64,000 bases of DNA from Gallionella sp. Lineage in GTDB: Bacteria > Pseudomonadota > Gammaproteobacteria > Burkholderiales > Gallionellaceae. Shown piece by piece: positions 17,397 through 27,400 of the stretch. Every line of letters starts with the position of its first letter. The first letter of the stretch is position 1. The notes under the pieces were generated by a model. The model was not told the origin of the DNA. It ran no database searches and worked only from the letters and a program-made list of their open reading frames with translations. The position numbers were made by a program, and so were the translations under genes. The DNA lies in the NCBI GenBank assembly GCA_028707275.1, contig JAQTUP010000008.1, forward strand, positions 49,288 to 113,287. The letters run 5' to 3'.

Positions 17397-19771
17397 GTAC
17401 TCATCCGGATTCGCTACATGCCAAAGTGGACGCGCAACGGTCAGGCTCCGAGCTCGTAACATCGGATCGCACCATGGAGCAGGTGTTGCACGAGCTCCAG
17501 GTACACCAGATCGAGCTTGAAATGCAGAATGAAACGCTGAGGCAGACACAGACAGCGCTGGAAATATCCCGGGATCAGTACCGGGATATGTACGACTTTG
17601 CTCCCACGGCCTATTTCACGTTGACCGAAGAGTGCAGAATAATAGACGTCAATCAAACGGGAGCCGCATTGCTCGGAGTGGCGCGCCTCCGCCTGATTAA
17701 TCGCAAATTCACGCAATTCGTTTGCGCAGAATTCCGTGAGCAGTGGCAGCTGTTTTGTCAAATGATGCTCAGGAGCAGTCACAGGGACAGCTGCGAATTG
17801 CAATGTACGCGTGACGACCGTTCGGTTTTTTTCGCCCATCTTGACTGCCTGCGAGCCTGCGACGAGCACGGCAACTATCTGTTGCGCATCACCCTCACCG
17901 ACACCACCGAGCAGCAGCGGATGAAAATCGAGATCGAAGCATCCAGACAGGCGCTCAGCGCCGATCGCCTGCTGCTGTCGTCGATACTCGACAACGCGCC
18001 GATAGGCATATGGATGCTCGGGAGCGATCACAAAATCAAGTTCATCAACAAGACGTTTTGCGATGCGGTAGGGTTTACAGAGCAGCAATTCATGGCGGCG
18101 AACCATTATTCAGATCTCCTGCCGCATGGAACAGCTGCTAATTGCATGAAATCAGACAGAGCCTGTTTCACACAGGACGCGATGCATATATCGAGGGAAT
18201 GGCTGGATTTTGTTGACGGGAGGGCGCATTTACTCGAAATTACCAAGGCCAAACTTTTCGATGAAGGCGGGCGGGTCATAGGACTGATCGGGCTGGCCAG
18301 TGACATTACCGAACGCTGGCAGGCAGAGCAAAATTTCAAGGCCATAGACAGGCAGTTATCCGAATCGCGTCAGCTCCTGGAAGCGATCGTCGAAAATATC
18401 CCGGCCATGGTCTTTGTCAAACGTGCGAGCGACCTGAGTTTCGAGCTGTTTAATCGCGCAGGCGAGGAGCTGCTGGGTTATTCGCGCGACGAGGTATTAG
18501 GCAAAGGAAATTGCGACTTCTGGCCTAAGGAGCAGGCTGACTGGTTTACCGCCGAAGACCGTCTTGTGCTGGCATCTAAAGAACCCAGGGAAATCCCGGA
18601 AGAGCCGATCCAAATTAAAAACGGCGAAACACGCTACTTGCGTACCTGGAAGGTGGCCTTGCGCGACCCTCAGGGTGAGGCGAGTCATTTACTCGGTATT
18701 TCAATCGATATCACCGAACGCCTTCGGGCAGAAACACGGCTGCGCGAGTCAGAGGAGAAATTTCGCGCCATTTTTGAAGGCACCCTGGATGGCGTGGCAC
18801 TGGTCGGCGAGACGGGTATGATCGTGGAAGTCAATCCTGAATTTGTGCAGCAGACCGGCATGAGCCCATCGCAGCTCAAACAAATGCGCATCTGGGAATT
18901 GCGTCCTGCCGACAAGGCTCAGTTGGCATCGGATGTGTTTATCGAAGTATTGAAAACAGGCTTTGGCAAGGCGGTTGATCTCAAGTTTCAAAAACAGGAC
19001 GGTCGCGTCATCCATGTCGAGGTTCGCGGCACGGTGATTACCATAGGAGGGAAAAAATTCCTGCAATGTATCTCTCACGATGTGACCGAACGCAAGCGAA
19101 CTGAGCGGGCGCTGCTTGAGCACCAGCAGTTGTTGCGGGAGTTGGCAGCCCAGGGCGTCGCCTCTCGCGAAGCCGAACTAAAGCATATCGCCCGTGAAGT
19201 ACACGATGAACTGGGGCAGTTACTGACCGCGTTGCGCATGGATGTCTCCTTGTTGCGCATCCAGTTCGGCGAGCGCGACCCGGTGTTGATGAGCAAAATT
19301 CGCGATATTCTGGTACTGGTGGACAAGTCGATACAGGGCGTACGGGACGTGACGGGTAACTTGCGCCCGCCGGTGCTCGATATGGGAGTGATTCCCGCCA
19401 TCCGCTGGCTAAGCGAAGAATTTTCCGCTCGCATGAATATCGTCTGTACGCTGCAGGTGAGCGAGGAGACGATATGTCTGGATGATGCGCGCACCTTAAC
19501 CTTGTTTCGCATCGTGCAAGAATCGCTGACCAATATAGCCCGTCACGCACAGGCGACCCGCGTTGAAATCACTATCAATCACAGCGAGGCTGACATCGAG
19601 ATCGAAATAAGCGATGATGGCAGAGGTTTTAACATGCGTGCAATGGCGCCTGGAAAAACTTTTGGACTGATGGGTATGCAGGAGCGCGCGCTGGCCGTAT
19701 CCGGCAAAGTTGAAATCGACAGCTCACCGATGGTGGGTACGGTTATCTCTGTTTGCATCCCACAATTTTAA
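17393..19771 (+). CDS. Multi-PAS sensor histidine kinase, NarX/HisKA_3 type
   Basis: GTG 17393 overlaps the previous stop by 4 nt (GTGA) and is chosen over longer in-frame starts that would lie inside the preceding gene. The 792-aa product has no transmembrane segment. It starts with the HELQVHQIELEMQN helix and PAS, then has three further PAS/PAC units (up to about residue 565). A HisKA_3 dimerisation helix follows, with HIAREVHDELGQLLTALR containing the phospho-acceptor His. It ends with a HATPase_c domain (N box ESLTNIARHA, G box DDGRGF). It should phosphorylate the NarL-type regulator encoded 13 nt downstream. Confidence 0.9.
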   Translation: MSTHPDSLHAKVDAQRSGSELVTSDRTMEQVLHELQVHQIELEMQNETLRQTQTALEISRDQYRDMYDFAPTAYFTLTEECRIIDVNQTGAALLGVARLRLINRKFTQFVCAEFREQWQLFCQMMLRSSHRDSCELQCTRDDRSVFFAHLDCLRACDEHGNYLLRITLTDTTEQQRMKIEIEASRQALSADRLLLSSILDNAPIGIWMLGSDHKIKFINKTFCDAVGFTEQQFMAANHYSDLLPHGTAANCMKSDRACFTQDAMHISREWLDFVDGRAHLLEITKAKLFDEGGRVIGLIGLASDITERWQAEQNFKAIDRQLSESRQLLEAIVENIPAMVFVKRASDLSFELFNRAGEELLGYSRDEVLGKGNCDFWPKEQADWFTAEDRLVLASKEPREIPEEPIQIKNGETRYLRTWKVALRDPQGEASHLLGISIDITERLRAETRLRESEEKFRAIFEGTLDGVALVGETGMIVEVNPEFVQQTGMSPSQLKQMRIWELRPADKAQLASDVFIEVLKTGFGKAVDLKFQKQDGRVIHVEVRGTVITIGGKKFLQCISHDVTERKRTERALLEHQQLLRELAAQGVASREAELKHIAREVHDELGQLLTALRMDVSLLRIQFGERDPVLMSKIRDILVLVDKSIQGVRDVTGNLRPPVLDMGVIPAIRWLSEEFSARMNIVCTLQVSEETICLDDARTLTLFRIVQESLTNIARHAQATRVEITINHSEADIEIEISDDGRGFNMRAMAPGKTFGLMGMQERALAVSGKVEIDSSPMVGTVISVCIPQF

Positions 19772-19784
19772 ACGGGGATTAGAA

Positions 19785-20423
19785 ATGATCAAATTATTAA
19801 TTGCAGATGACCATGCAATCGTTCGCGAAGGAATTAAAAAAATTCTGGCATTAACCTCGGACGTGAGGGTGTCAGCCGAGGCCGTCAATGGCATCGGTGT
19901 CATGCAACAGTTATCAGACGGTACACATTTCGATCTGTTGATGCTCGATTTCACCATGCCGGGCGTCAACGGTATCGCACTGATCGCCCAGATCAGGCGT
20001 CTGCGACCATCCCTGCCCATTTTAGTCTTCAGCATGCACAATGAATCACAGGTGGCCATTCGTGCGATCAAGGCCGGTGCCTCAGGTTTTATTGTCAAAG
20101 ACAGCGATCCTGAAATTTTGCTGGAAGCCATTCGCCGGGTGGCAGCTGGCGGCAAGTATATCGACCGGATGCTGGCCGAACAACTGGCATTCGACGTGTT
20201 ACTCCCTGACAAGCGAGACCCCCACGTGTTGTTGTCAGCCCGGGAATTCGAAGTGTTTCGCCTGCTCGTCGCCGGCCGCCGGATCAATGAAATCGCAGCC
20301 GAACTGATTATCAGCAACAAGACTGTGAGCACTCACAAGTTGCACCTGATGGAAAAAATGCAATTGTGCAGCACAGCGGATCTGGTGCGTTATGCTGTCG
20401 AAAATGAGTTATTCAAAACCTGA
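19785..20423 (+). CDS. NarL/FixJ-family response regulator
   Basis: The 212-aa product has a receiver domain (residues 1-120) with acidic pocket ADDH and phospho-acceptor Asp55 in LMLDFTMPG, and a C-terminal LuxR-type helix-turn-helix (about 145-205, with LSAREFEVFRLL and NKTVSTHKLHLMEKM). The start ATG 19785 follows GGGGATTAG. It lies 13 nt after the HisKA_3 kinase and is its probable partner. Targets are not visible. It ends the five-part coupled sensory operon that starts at 13409. Confidence 0.93.
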   Translation: MIKLLIADDHAIVREGIKKILALTSDVRVSAEAVNGIGVMQQLSDGTHFDLLMLDFTMPGVNGIALIAQIRRLRPSLPILVFSMHNESQVAIRAIKAGASGFIVKDSDPEILLEAIRRVAAGGKYIDRMLAEQLAFDVLLPDKRDPHVLLSAREFEVFRLLVAGRRINEIAAELIISNKTVSTHKLHLMEKMQLCSTADLVRYAVENELFKT

Positions 20424-20737
20424 TTCCCTGGCCTGAAAGCGCCATCCCCCTGAGAGCCTGCGCCGTTAAGAAAAGTCTTACCGCAAGTCAGGCAATTCCC
20501 AAGAAAAATCAGCATTCCCCGATAGTTTAAGTATGTTGATCAAGGCAGAATGGCTCATTGTCGAAGTGCGTACCTGCCAGGCTCTTTTGTGCAATCAGTC
20601 TGACGCCGCTTTGATCTGGCTACCCCCTTGCGTTATTCCTTGTTCGGCATGGCAGACGAGCGCTTGCGGGTTAAATGACGACCTGTTTATTTTTCATTCT
20701 CAGGACGAACGTTGCTGCATTCAGAAGGGGGGGTGGT
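20424..20737. other. Intergenic region without a convincing gene
   Basis: This 314-nt gap follows the response regulator. A 73-codon open frame (20533-20754) lacks a ribosome-binding site, is Cys/Trp rich and overlaps the next gene, so I do not call it. The region must carry the promoter of the coiled-coil gene at 20738, but no clear -35/-10 pair stands out. Confidence 0.4.
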
Positions 20738-21061
20738 ATGTCGAAGAAATATGAGAGAACCAGCACTACATTGTTTGTTTCAAGAATAATGCGGGAGGTT
20801 AAATATCTGGCGGCGGAACTCCATGAGCACCGTTATTACCTGGAACGAAATGTTGAGAGAAGAACAGCACAATTGCAAAAGCGCATCGAGATTCTCGAAT
20901 CTTGCAACGCGAATTTGTGCCGTAATCTGGCATTGTCTCAAAGGGAACTCGCCGCAATGCAATACCTCCACACGACAGGGGGGACAGAGACTGACAATGC
21001 TCCTGCAAAATTATATATCCTGAAAACAGGTGAGCAGATCAAACATGCTGCGGTGGCATGA
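20738..21061 (+). CDS. Small coiled-coil protein of unknown function
   Basis: ATG 20738 is preceded by GAAGGGGGGG. The 107-aa product has no signal peptide and is mostly helical. A central segment (about residues 35-80, including [18 protein letters not shown]) looks like a coiled coil of the kind that links sensory domains. The C-terminal 25 residues look disordered. I recognise no family. It sits between the NarL-type regulator and the cold-shock gene, 76 nt before the latter. Confidence 0.55.
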   Translation: MSKKYERTSTTLFVSRIMREVKYLAAELHEHRYYLERNVERRTAQLQKRIEILESCNANLCRNLALSQRELAAMQYLHTTGGTETDNAPAKLYILKTGEQIKHAAVA

Positions 21062-21137
21062 CAGCGTGGCAGAGGCGGGCGAGTCTGACATGCCCGCAAC
21101 AGATTCGTCGCAATTTTTTTATACAAGGAGACAGCAA

Positions 21138-21344
21138 ATGGCAACAGGTACCGTCAAATGGTTCAACGATGAAAAAGGCTTTGGTTTCATTTCTCCCGAT
21201 GACGGGGGAGATGATTTGTTCGCGCATTTTTCCGCCATCAATATAAGTGGTTTCAAGTCGCTCAAGGAAGGGCAAAAGATCAGCTTTGAGATCGCAAACG
21301 GCCCCAAGGGCCGACAAGCCTCCAATATTCAGATTGTTCTTTGA
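21138..21344 (+). CDS. CspA-family cold-shock protein
   Basis: This 68-aa single cold-shock domain has RNP1 as KGFGFI and RNP2 as DLFAHF, with the typical opening [12 protein letters not shown]. It binds single-stranded RNA/DNA and acts as an RNA chaperone or antiterminator. ATG 21138 follows AAGGAGAC. The length is standard for the family. A perfect 9-bp inverted repeat begins at its stop codon. Confidence 0.95.
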   Translation: MATGTVKWFNDEKGFGFISPDDGGDDLFAHFSAINISGFKSLKEGQKISFEIANGPKGRQASNIQIVL

Positions 21345-21378
21345 CAGCTTGACAGCCCCCTGAAACTTCGTCAAGCTG
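21345..21378. terminator. Stem-loop after the cold-shock gene
   Basis: CAGCTTGAC (21345-21353) pairs perfectly with GTCAAGCTG (21370-21378) across a 16-nt loop, at the csp stop codon. No T tract follows, so it may be a weak terminator or an mRNA-stabilising 3' hairpin. It also lies just upstream of the next start codon (21384). Confidence 0.4.
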
Positions 21379-21383
21379 CCGTC

Positions 21384-21725
21384 ATGTCACAGACCAGCCG
21401 AAAATTTATCGCCATACTGTTAGCCATCTGGCTGCCGCTGTTTGGCGGTAGCGCGATGGCAGCTGGCGTATCCATGCCACATGGCTCGTGCCATGAGGCG
21501 GGCATGGAGGCGATGCAGGAGATGGACGATCATCGGCATGTCCAGTCTCCTGTTCAGGATCAGTCATCCTGCAGTGCCTTGTGTCATCTGGCGTGCAGCG
21601 GCTATCTGGGCGTGCAGGCCATCAAAAACATGGAAGTTTTGCAATCTGCCGCCCCTGTCACGCCCTATTTATTCTCGTTTCATTCCATCACCTCAGCTCC
21701 CCTGCTTCCTCCGCCGCTCGCTTAG
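21384..21725 (+). CDS. Small secreted His/Met/Cys-rich protein (DUF2946-like) upstream of metal efflux genes
   Basis: The 113-aa product has a hydrophobic N-terminal signal (about residues 8-27, ending SAMAAG). The mature part holds MPHGSCHEAGMEAM, DDHRH and CSALCHLACS. The density of Met, His and Cys ligands suggests a periplasmic Cu/Ag-binding accessory protein, and it directly precedes a CusCBA-type operon (107 nt). Small proteins of this kind often head HME-RND operons. The exact family is not certain and no enzyme motif is seen. Confidence 0.6.
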   Translation: MSQTSRKFIAILLAIWLPLFGGSAMAAGVSMPHGSCHEAGMEAMQEMDDHRHVQSPVQDQSSCSALCHLACSGYLGVQAIKNMEVLQSAAPVTPYLFSFHSITSAPLLPPPLA

Positions 21726-21831
21726 TCCACTACAGGACGAGTACGCCTGCCCGTTTCGCCGGGTTCGTATTCTTCATCCCATTTGGCGGATACAATAACC
21801 GCCAGGCTGACCATGCACGAGGAGTTGCAAG

Positions 21832-23082
21832 ATGAAGCTATCCACGATTTACCCGTTGTTTTTATTCCTGTGGCTGGCGCCTTTGGCCGCCAGCCCACTG
21901 GGCAGCGATGTAGCCGGGCTGCTCGATTATGCCCGCACACATAATCCGGAACTCGCAGCGATGCGATATGAAGAGGAAGCTGCCTCGCAGCGGGTGCAAC
22001 CCGCAGGCGCATGGCCTGACCCTGTGCTGCGCACCGAGTTGATGGACATCACCAATCAGGGCACAAACAAAGCTCCCGGTTGGTTGCCCTCGAAGGTAGG
22101 CGGTACGCGCTATTTACTGATGCAGAGCGTGCCAGGATTCGGCCGTCTTGATTTGCAGAGCAAAATAGCCGAAGCGAGGGTGGCAGGCGCTCGCGGACAG
22201 ACGGCCTCCACATGGTTTGATTTGAGCAGCAAAATAAAAACGGCCTATGCGATGCATTACTACCTGTCAGAGCGCATCAGGCTGACCCGTGAGACGCAAG
22301 TGATAACCCGTGATCTTGAAAAAATAGCGCAAACACGCTATGCGAACGGGCTGGGAACACAACAGGAAGTGATACGCGCGCAAATCGAACAGACCGATTT
22401 GCAGGCCACGCTGATTGAACTGGAAAACGAGCAGCATCACGCACATGCCAGATTAAATGGCTTGCTCTCGCGCCCCGCCAATGCGTCTCTTTCGCCGCCA
22501 CGGCAATTGCATTCCATACCCGCAGCCGCCAGGCTTGCATCGCTGGAAGACAGGCTGCGCGCCCACAACCCACAGTTGCAGGTGGCCGACGCGAGTGTCA
22601 ATGAAGCGGCGATGAGCCGCGATCTGACCTATAAAAATCGTTATCCGGACTTTACCTTAGGCGTTGCGCCGACGCAGGAAGGCCGTGCTGTGAAGAGCTG
22701 GGATCTGATGGTCGAATTCAATATCCCGTTACAGCAGGCATCGCGTCGCTCGCAAGAACGCGCGGCGGAAGCGACATTGGCAGCATCCGCCGCGCGTCAA
22801 AGCTCGACGCTCAATCAGCTGTTGTCGGAATTATCCGAAAGTATCTCGGGGCTTGAAACGGCGCAGCGTACCGAAACACTCATCGCTGCGCGTTTATTGC
22901 CGCAGGCCGAGCTTGGTTTTCAATCGGCCTTGAGCGGATATGAGACGGGAAAAATTGATTTTTCCACACTGCTGGAGGCGCAGCGGCAAATACTGAAAGC
23001 GCGAGCACAACGCATCAAGGCGCAGTACGAAGCGCAATTGCGTCTGTCCGAAATAGAACGCCTGATTGGAGAAGAATTATGA
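21832..23082 (+). CDS. TolC-family outer-membrane factor of a heavy-metal efflux system (CusC/CzcC-like)
   Basis: This 416-aa exported protein (signal about 1-22) has the two long helical OEP repeats of TolC-type proteins and no lipobox Cys. It should form the outer-membrane channel of the tripartite pump encoded with the next two genes. ATG 21832 follows GAGGAGTTGCAAG. Its stop overlaps the start of the membrane fusion gene (ATGA, 23079-23082), indicating translational coupling. Confidence 0.88.
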   Translation: MKLSTIYPLFLFLWLAPLAASPLGSDVAGLLDYARTHNPELAAMRYEEEAASQRVQPAGAWPDPVLRTELMDITNQGTNKAPGWLPSKVGGTRYLLMQSVPGFGRLDLQSKIAEARVAGARGQTASTWFDLSSKIKTAYAMHYYLSERIRLTRETQVITRDLEKIAQTRYANGLGTQQEVIRAQIEQTDLQATLIELENEQHHAHARLNGLLSRPANASLSPPRQLHSIPAAARLASLEDRLRAHNPQLQVADASVNEAAMSRDLTYKNRYPDFTLGVAPTQEGRAVKSWDLMVEFNIPLQQASRRSQERAAEATLAASAARQSSTLNQLLSELSESISGLETAQRTETLIAARLLPQAELGFQSALSGYETGKIDFSTLLEAQRQILKARAQRIKAQYEAQLRLSEIERLIGEEL

Positions 23083-24428
23083 AAAAAATCAACAGGATAT
23101 TAATTATTACTCTGGTTGTTTCTGCGGTTGGGGCAGGCGGATATAGTCTTGGCAGTCACAGGGCGGACAGCGAAAAACAGACAACAGACAACAGTAAACC
23201 TCAAACCGAAAACCGAAAACTATTGTATTACCGCAACCCGATGGGGCTGCCGGATACTTCACCCGTGCCCAAAAAGGATGTAATGGGCATGGATTACGTG
23301 CCGGTGTATGACGGTGAGGCAGGCGAGGAGGAGGGCGCTGTCAATATCAGTGTCGAAAAGGTGCAGAAGCTGGGCGTGAAGAGCGAAGCGGCGTCGATGC
23401 GAGTCCTGAACAGAACCATACACGCCACCGGACGCATTGAAATAGACGAACGCCGTACCTATACCATCGCGCCGAAATTCGAGGGCTGGGTGGAGCGCCT
23501 TTATGTGAACAGCACGGGTGAGGCGGTGAGGCGCGGACAGGCCCTGTTCGACGTGTACAGCCCGGAACTGGTGTCAGCGCAGCGCGAATACTCGATCGCT
23601 TTGCTGGGGGCTGCAAAACTTGAACATGCAGATGAAGACGCCAGGGCGGGCATGAAACAACTGGCGGATGCCAGTCTGGCACGCCTGAAAAACTGGGATA
23701 TTATGCCCGGAGAAATCAGGCAATCAACCGGTGAAAAAGCCAGACGAAACCTGACTTATTACGCGCCAGTCTCTGGCATCGTGCTGGAAAAGAAGGCCGT
23801 GCAGGGCATGCGCTTCATGCCGGGGGATGCGTTGTACCAGATTGCCGACTTGTCGCAGGTGTGGGTGCTGGCAGATATCAATGAGCAGGATGTCGGGCAG
23901 ATCAATACAGGCCGCGAGGCACAGATCAGTATCGGGGCATACCCGGATAAATCCTTTACGGGGAAAATCGCCTTCGTTTATCCGACCTTGAATGCGGCGA
24001 CTCGCACCGTACAGGTACGCATAGAGATATCCAATCCACAAGGCTTGCTCAAACCGTCCATGTTTGCGAACGTGACGCTGCCCGTGGGCAGTAATACTCA
24101 GGTGTTGACGGTGCCGATCTCGGCAGTGATCGACAGCGGCACACGTCAGATCGTGCTGGTGCAACGCTCAGAGGGGCGTTTCGAGCCGCGTGAAGTTAAA
24201 CTCGGGGCGCGCAGCGACGATTACGTGGAGATACTGGATGGCATCGAAGAAGGAGAGCTGGTAGTCACGTCCGCCTTGTTCCTGATTGATGCGGAGAGCA
24301 ATCTCAAGGCGGCGTTGGCGGGCATGTCGGCTGCGGCATCGTCGGCTGACGGGGATTTGTCGGCACACGCGCACGATGAGCTATCGCCACAGGGCGCAGC
24401 AGCTCCGGGACACCAACATGTTAAATAA
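23079..24428 (+). CDS. Periplasmic membrane fusion protein of Cu/Ag efflux (CusB-like)
   Basis: The 449 aa start with a membrane anchor/signal (about 6-26). A heavy-metal-binding domain (about 50-79) follows, with YYRNPMG and KKDVMGMDYVPVY, the Met-containing motif typical of CusB/SilB. Barrel-sandwich, helical hairpin and beta-barrel segments of the HlyD/RND adaptor fold come next. The C-terminus is His-rich (HAHDE, HQH). It connects the RND pump and outer-membrane channel. Residues about 33-48 (QTTDNSKPQTENRK) are encoded by low-complexity CAGACAACAGACAACAG and AAACCGAAAACCG repeats, apparently a repeat-derived linker. Confidence 0.9.
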   Translation: MKKINRILIITLVVSAVGAGGYSLGSHRADSEKQTTDNSKPQTENRKLLYYRNPMGLPDTSPVPKKDVMGMDYVPVYDGEAGEEEGAVNISVEKVQKLGVKSEAASMRVLNRTIHATGRIEIDERRTYTIAPKFEGWVERLYVNSTGEAVRRGQALFDVYSPELVSAQREYSIALLGAAKLEHADEDARAGMKQLADASLARLKNWDIMPGEIRQSTGEKARRNLTYYAPVSGIVLEKKAVQGMRFMPGDALYQIADLSQVWVLADINEQDVGQINTGREAQISIGAYPDKSFTGKIAFVYPTLNAATRTVQVRIEISNPQGLLKPSMFANVTLPVGSNTQVLTVPISAVIDSGTRQIVLVQRSEGRFEPREVKLGARSDDYVEILDGIEEGELVVTSALFLIDAESNLKAALAGMSAAASSADGDLSAHAHDELSPQGAAAPGHQHVK

Positions 24429-27400
24429 CATCATCGACTGGTCGGCCAGAAATCGTTTTCTGGTTATTCTGGCCACCTTGTTTGTCACCCTGACGGGCAT
24501 TTATGCGGTATTCAAGACACCGCTGGACGCGCTGCCCGATTTATCCGATGTGCAGGTCATCGTTTATACCGAGTATTCCGGCCAGGCGCCGCAGGTGGTC
24601 GAAGATCAGGTTACCTATCCGCTCACCACGGCGATGCTCGCGGTGCCGAAATCGAAAGTGGTGCGCGGATTCTCGTTCTTCGGCGCATCGTTCGTGTATG
24701 TGATCTTTGAGGATGGCACCGACATCTACTGGGCGCGTTCGCGCGTGCTGGAATATTTGAGCAGCATCGCAGGACGCTTGCCTAAAAATGTCGTGCCGCA
24801 ACTGGGGCCGGACGCGACCGGGGTAGGCTGGGTGTATCAGTATGCAGTGCTTGGTGAAAAACATAACCTTGCCGAGCTGCGCACCATGCAGGACTGGTAT
24901 CTGCGCTATCAACTGACCTCGGCGCACGGCGTGGCGGAAGTCGCCTCAATCGGCGGTTTCGTACAGCAGTATCAGGTGACGGTCGACCCGGTGAAACTGC
25001 GCGCCTACGGCATCCCGCTGAATAAAGTGTCTCAGGTCGTCCGGGATTCCAACCGGGACGTGGGCGGACGCGTGGTGGAAATGAATGAGACCGAATACAT
25101 GGTGCGCGGGAGAGGCTATCTGCGCGGCAAGTCTGACATAGAGAATCTGGTGGTCAAAGCCGAGCGGGGCACACCCGTGCTGCTGCGCGACATTGCCCGC
25201 GTCGAGCTGGGGCCGGATGAGCGTCGCGGCCTGACCGAGTTAAACGGTGAGGGTGAAGTCGTATCCGGTATCGTCATGGCGCGCTATGGCCAAAATGCGC
25301 TGGAAGTGATTCGCAACATCAAGGAAAAAATCGCCGAAATCACCCCCGGTTTGCCGCCGGGCGTTCGCATTCAAACCACCTATGACCGGTCCGATCTGAT
25401 CCATCGCGCCATTGAAACCTTGACGCGCACGCTGCTGGAAGAAAGCCTGATCGTAGCCCTGGTGTGCATGGTGTTTTTGATGCATGCACGCAGCGCCCTG
25501 GTCGCCATTTTGATGCTGCCGGTCGGCGTATTGATTTCCTTTATTGCCATGCGCGCGCTGGGGCTGAACTCCAACATCATGAGTCTGGGCGGGATTGCCA
25601 TTGCCATCGGCGCGATGGTGGACGCGGCTATCGTGATGATAGAGAATGCCCACAAGCATCTGGAGCGCGTAAAAGAAGGCGAATCGCGCACCGGGGCGAT
25701 GATCGCGGCGTGTAAGGAAGTAGGCCCGGCATTGTTTTTCTCGCTGCTGATCATCACGGTATCGTTCTTGCCGGTATTCACACTGGAATCACAAGAAGGA
25801 CGGATGTTTTCCCCGCTGGCTTTTACCAAGACTTTTTCCATGGCGGGTGCAGCCTTACTCTCGCTCACTCTGGTGCCGGTGCTGATGTTGCTGTTCATAC
25901 GCGGCAATATCAGACCCGAGGCGAAAAATCCGCTGAACCGCTGGCTGATCGCGGGCTATCGTCCGCTGATTAATGCGGTGCTGACACACAAGAAAATGAC
26001 GCTTGTCGCAGCCGTGCTGGTTTTAATCGTGTCGGCCTATCCCGCGACCCGACTGGGTAGTGAATTCATGCCGACGTTGAATGAGGGCACATTATTATTC
26101 ATGCCCGCCTCCTTGCCCGGCATGTCGGTGACCAAGGCTGCGGAATTGTTGCAGACGCAGGACAAGATTATCAGGAGCTTCCCTGAAGTGACGTCCGTAT
26201 ACGGCAAGGCCGGACGTGCGCAGTCAGCCACTGATCCTGCGCCATTGGAGATGTTCGAGACCGTCATTAACTTAAAGCCGCAGGAGGAGTGGCGATCCGG
26301 GATGACGACAGACAAACTGATCGGCGAAATGAACCAGGCACTGCAATTTCCCGGGGTGGCTAATTCATGGACGATGCCGATCAAGGCGCGCCTGGATATG
26401 CTGGCTACGGGGATCCGCACGCCGATAGGTATCAAGGTGTTTGGTAAAAACCTGGACGAAATGGAACGGCTCTCCAGGGAAATAGAAGCCGTAATCAGAC
26501 GTGTTCCCGGCACCACCAGCGCTTTTGCCGAACGATTAACGGGCGGTTTCTATCTTGATGTCACCCCTGACCGCATCGCGCTGGCGCGCTACGGGATCGG
26601 CGTCGGGGATTTACAGGAAGTCATTGCTGCCGCCCTGGGCGGCGAGACGGTCACGACGACAGTGGAGGGGCGGGAGCGTTTTGGCGTGACGGTACGTTAC
26701 CCGCGCGAACTGCGCAGCAGCCCGGAACTCATCGCCCGCGAAGTGCTGGTGCCCACCATGGAGGGGGCTCAGATTCCGCTGGGTCAGCTGGCCCGGGTCA
26801 GCATCAGTCGTGGCGCGCCCGCCATCCGCACCGAGAATGCGCTGCTCTCCGCTTATATTTTTGTGGATATACGTGATCGTGATATCGGCTCCTATGTGGC
26901 AGATGCGCGCCGCGCCGTGAACGAACAGGTGAAATTTCCGCCGGGCTACTACGCCACCTGGAGCGGGCAGTTCGAGTATATGGAACGGGCTGCCGCAAAA
27001 ATGAAGATCGTCATTCCGATCACGCTGCTCATCATTTTTCTGTTGCTGTATCTCAATTTTAAACGCGTGACCGAATCACTGGTCGTGATGCTGTCCGTGC
27101 CTTTCGCGCTGGTCGGCGGCGTATGGCTGCTGTGGCTGCTGGATTACAACCTCTCCGTTGCCGTGGCGGTCGGCTTCATCGCACTGGCGGGCGTGGCAGC
27201 AGAAACAGGCGTGGTGATGCTGATCTACCTGGAGCAGGCCTGGCAGGCGATTCAGTCACGCTGCGCCAATGAAGGACGAAAACCGACAGCCGTCGATCTG
27301 CAAGCGGCTATCATGCATGGCGCCGTGGAACGGGTGCGCCCGAAGATGATGACGGTAGTGGCGATCATGGCAGGACTCTTGCCTATCCTGTGGAGCCACG

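Noticed and set aside
20533..20754. 73-codon open frame in the gap before the coiled-coil gene
   Set aside because: No ribosome-binding site, unusual composition, and overlap with the well-supported start at 20738.
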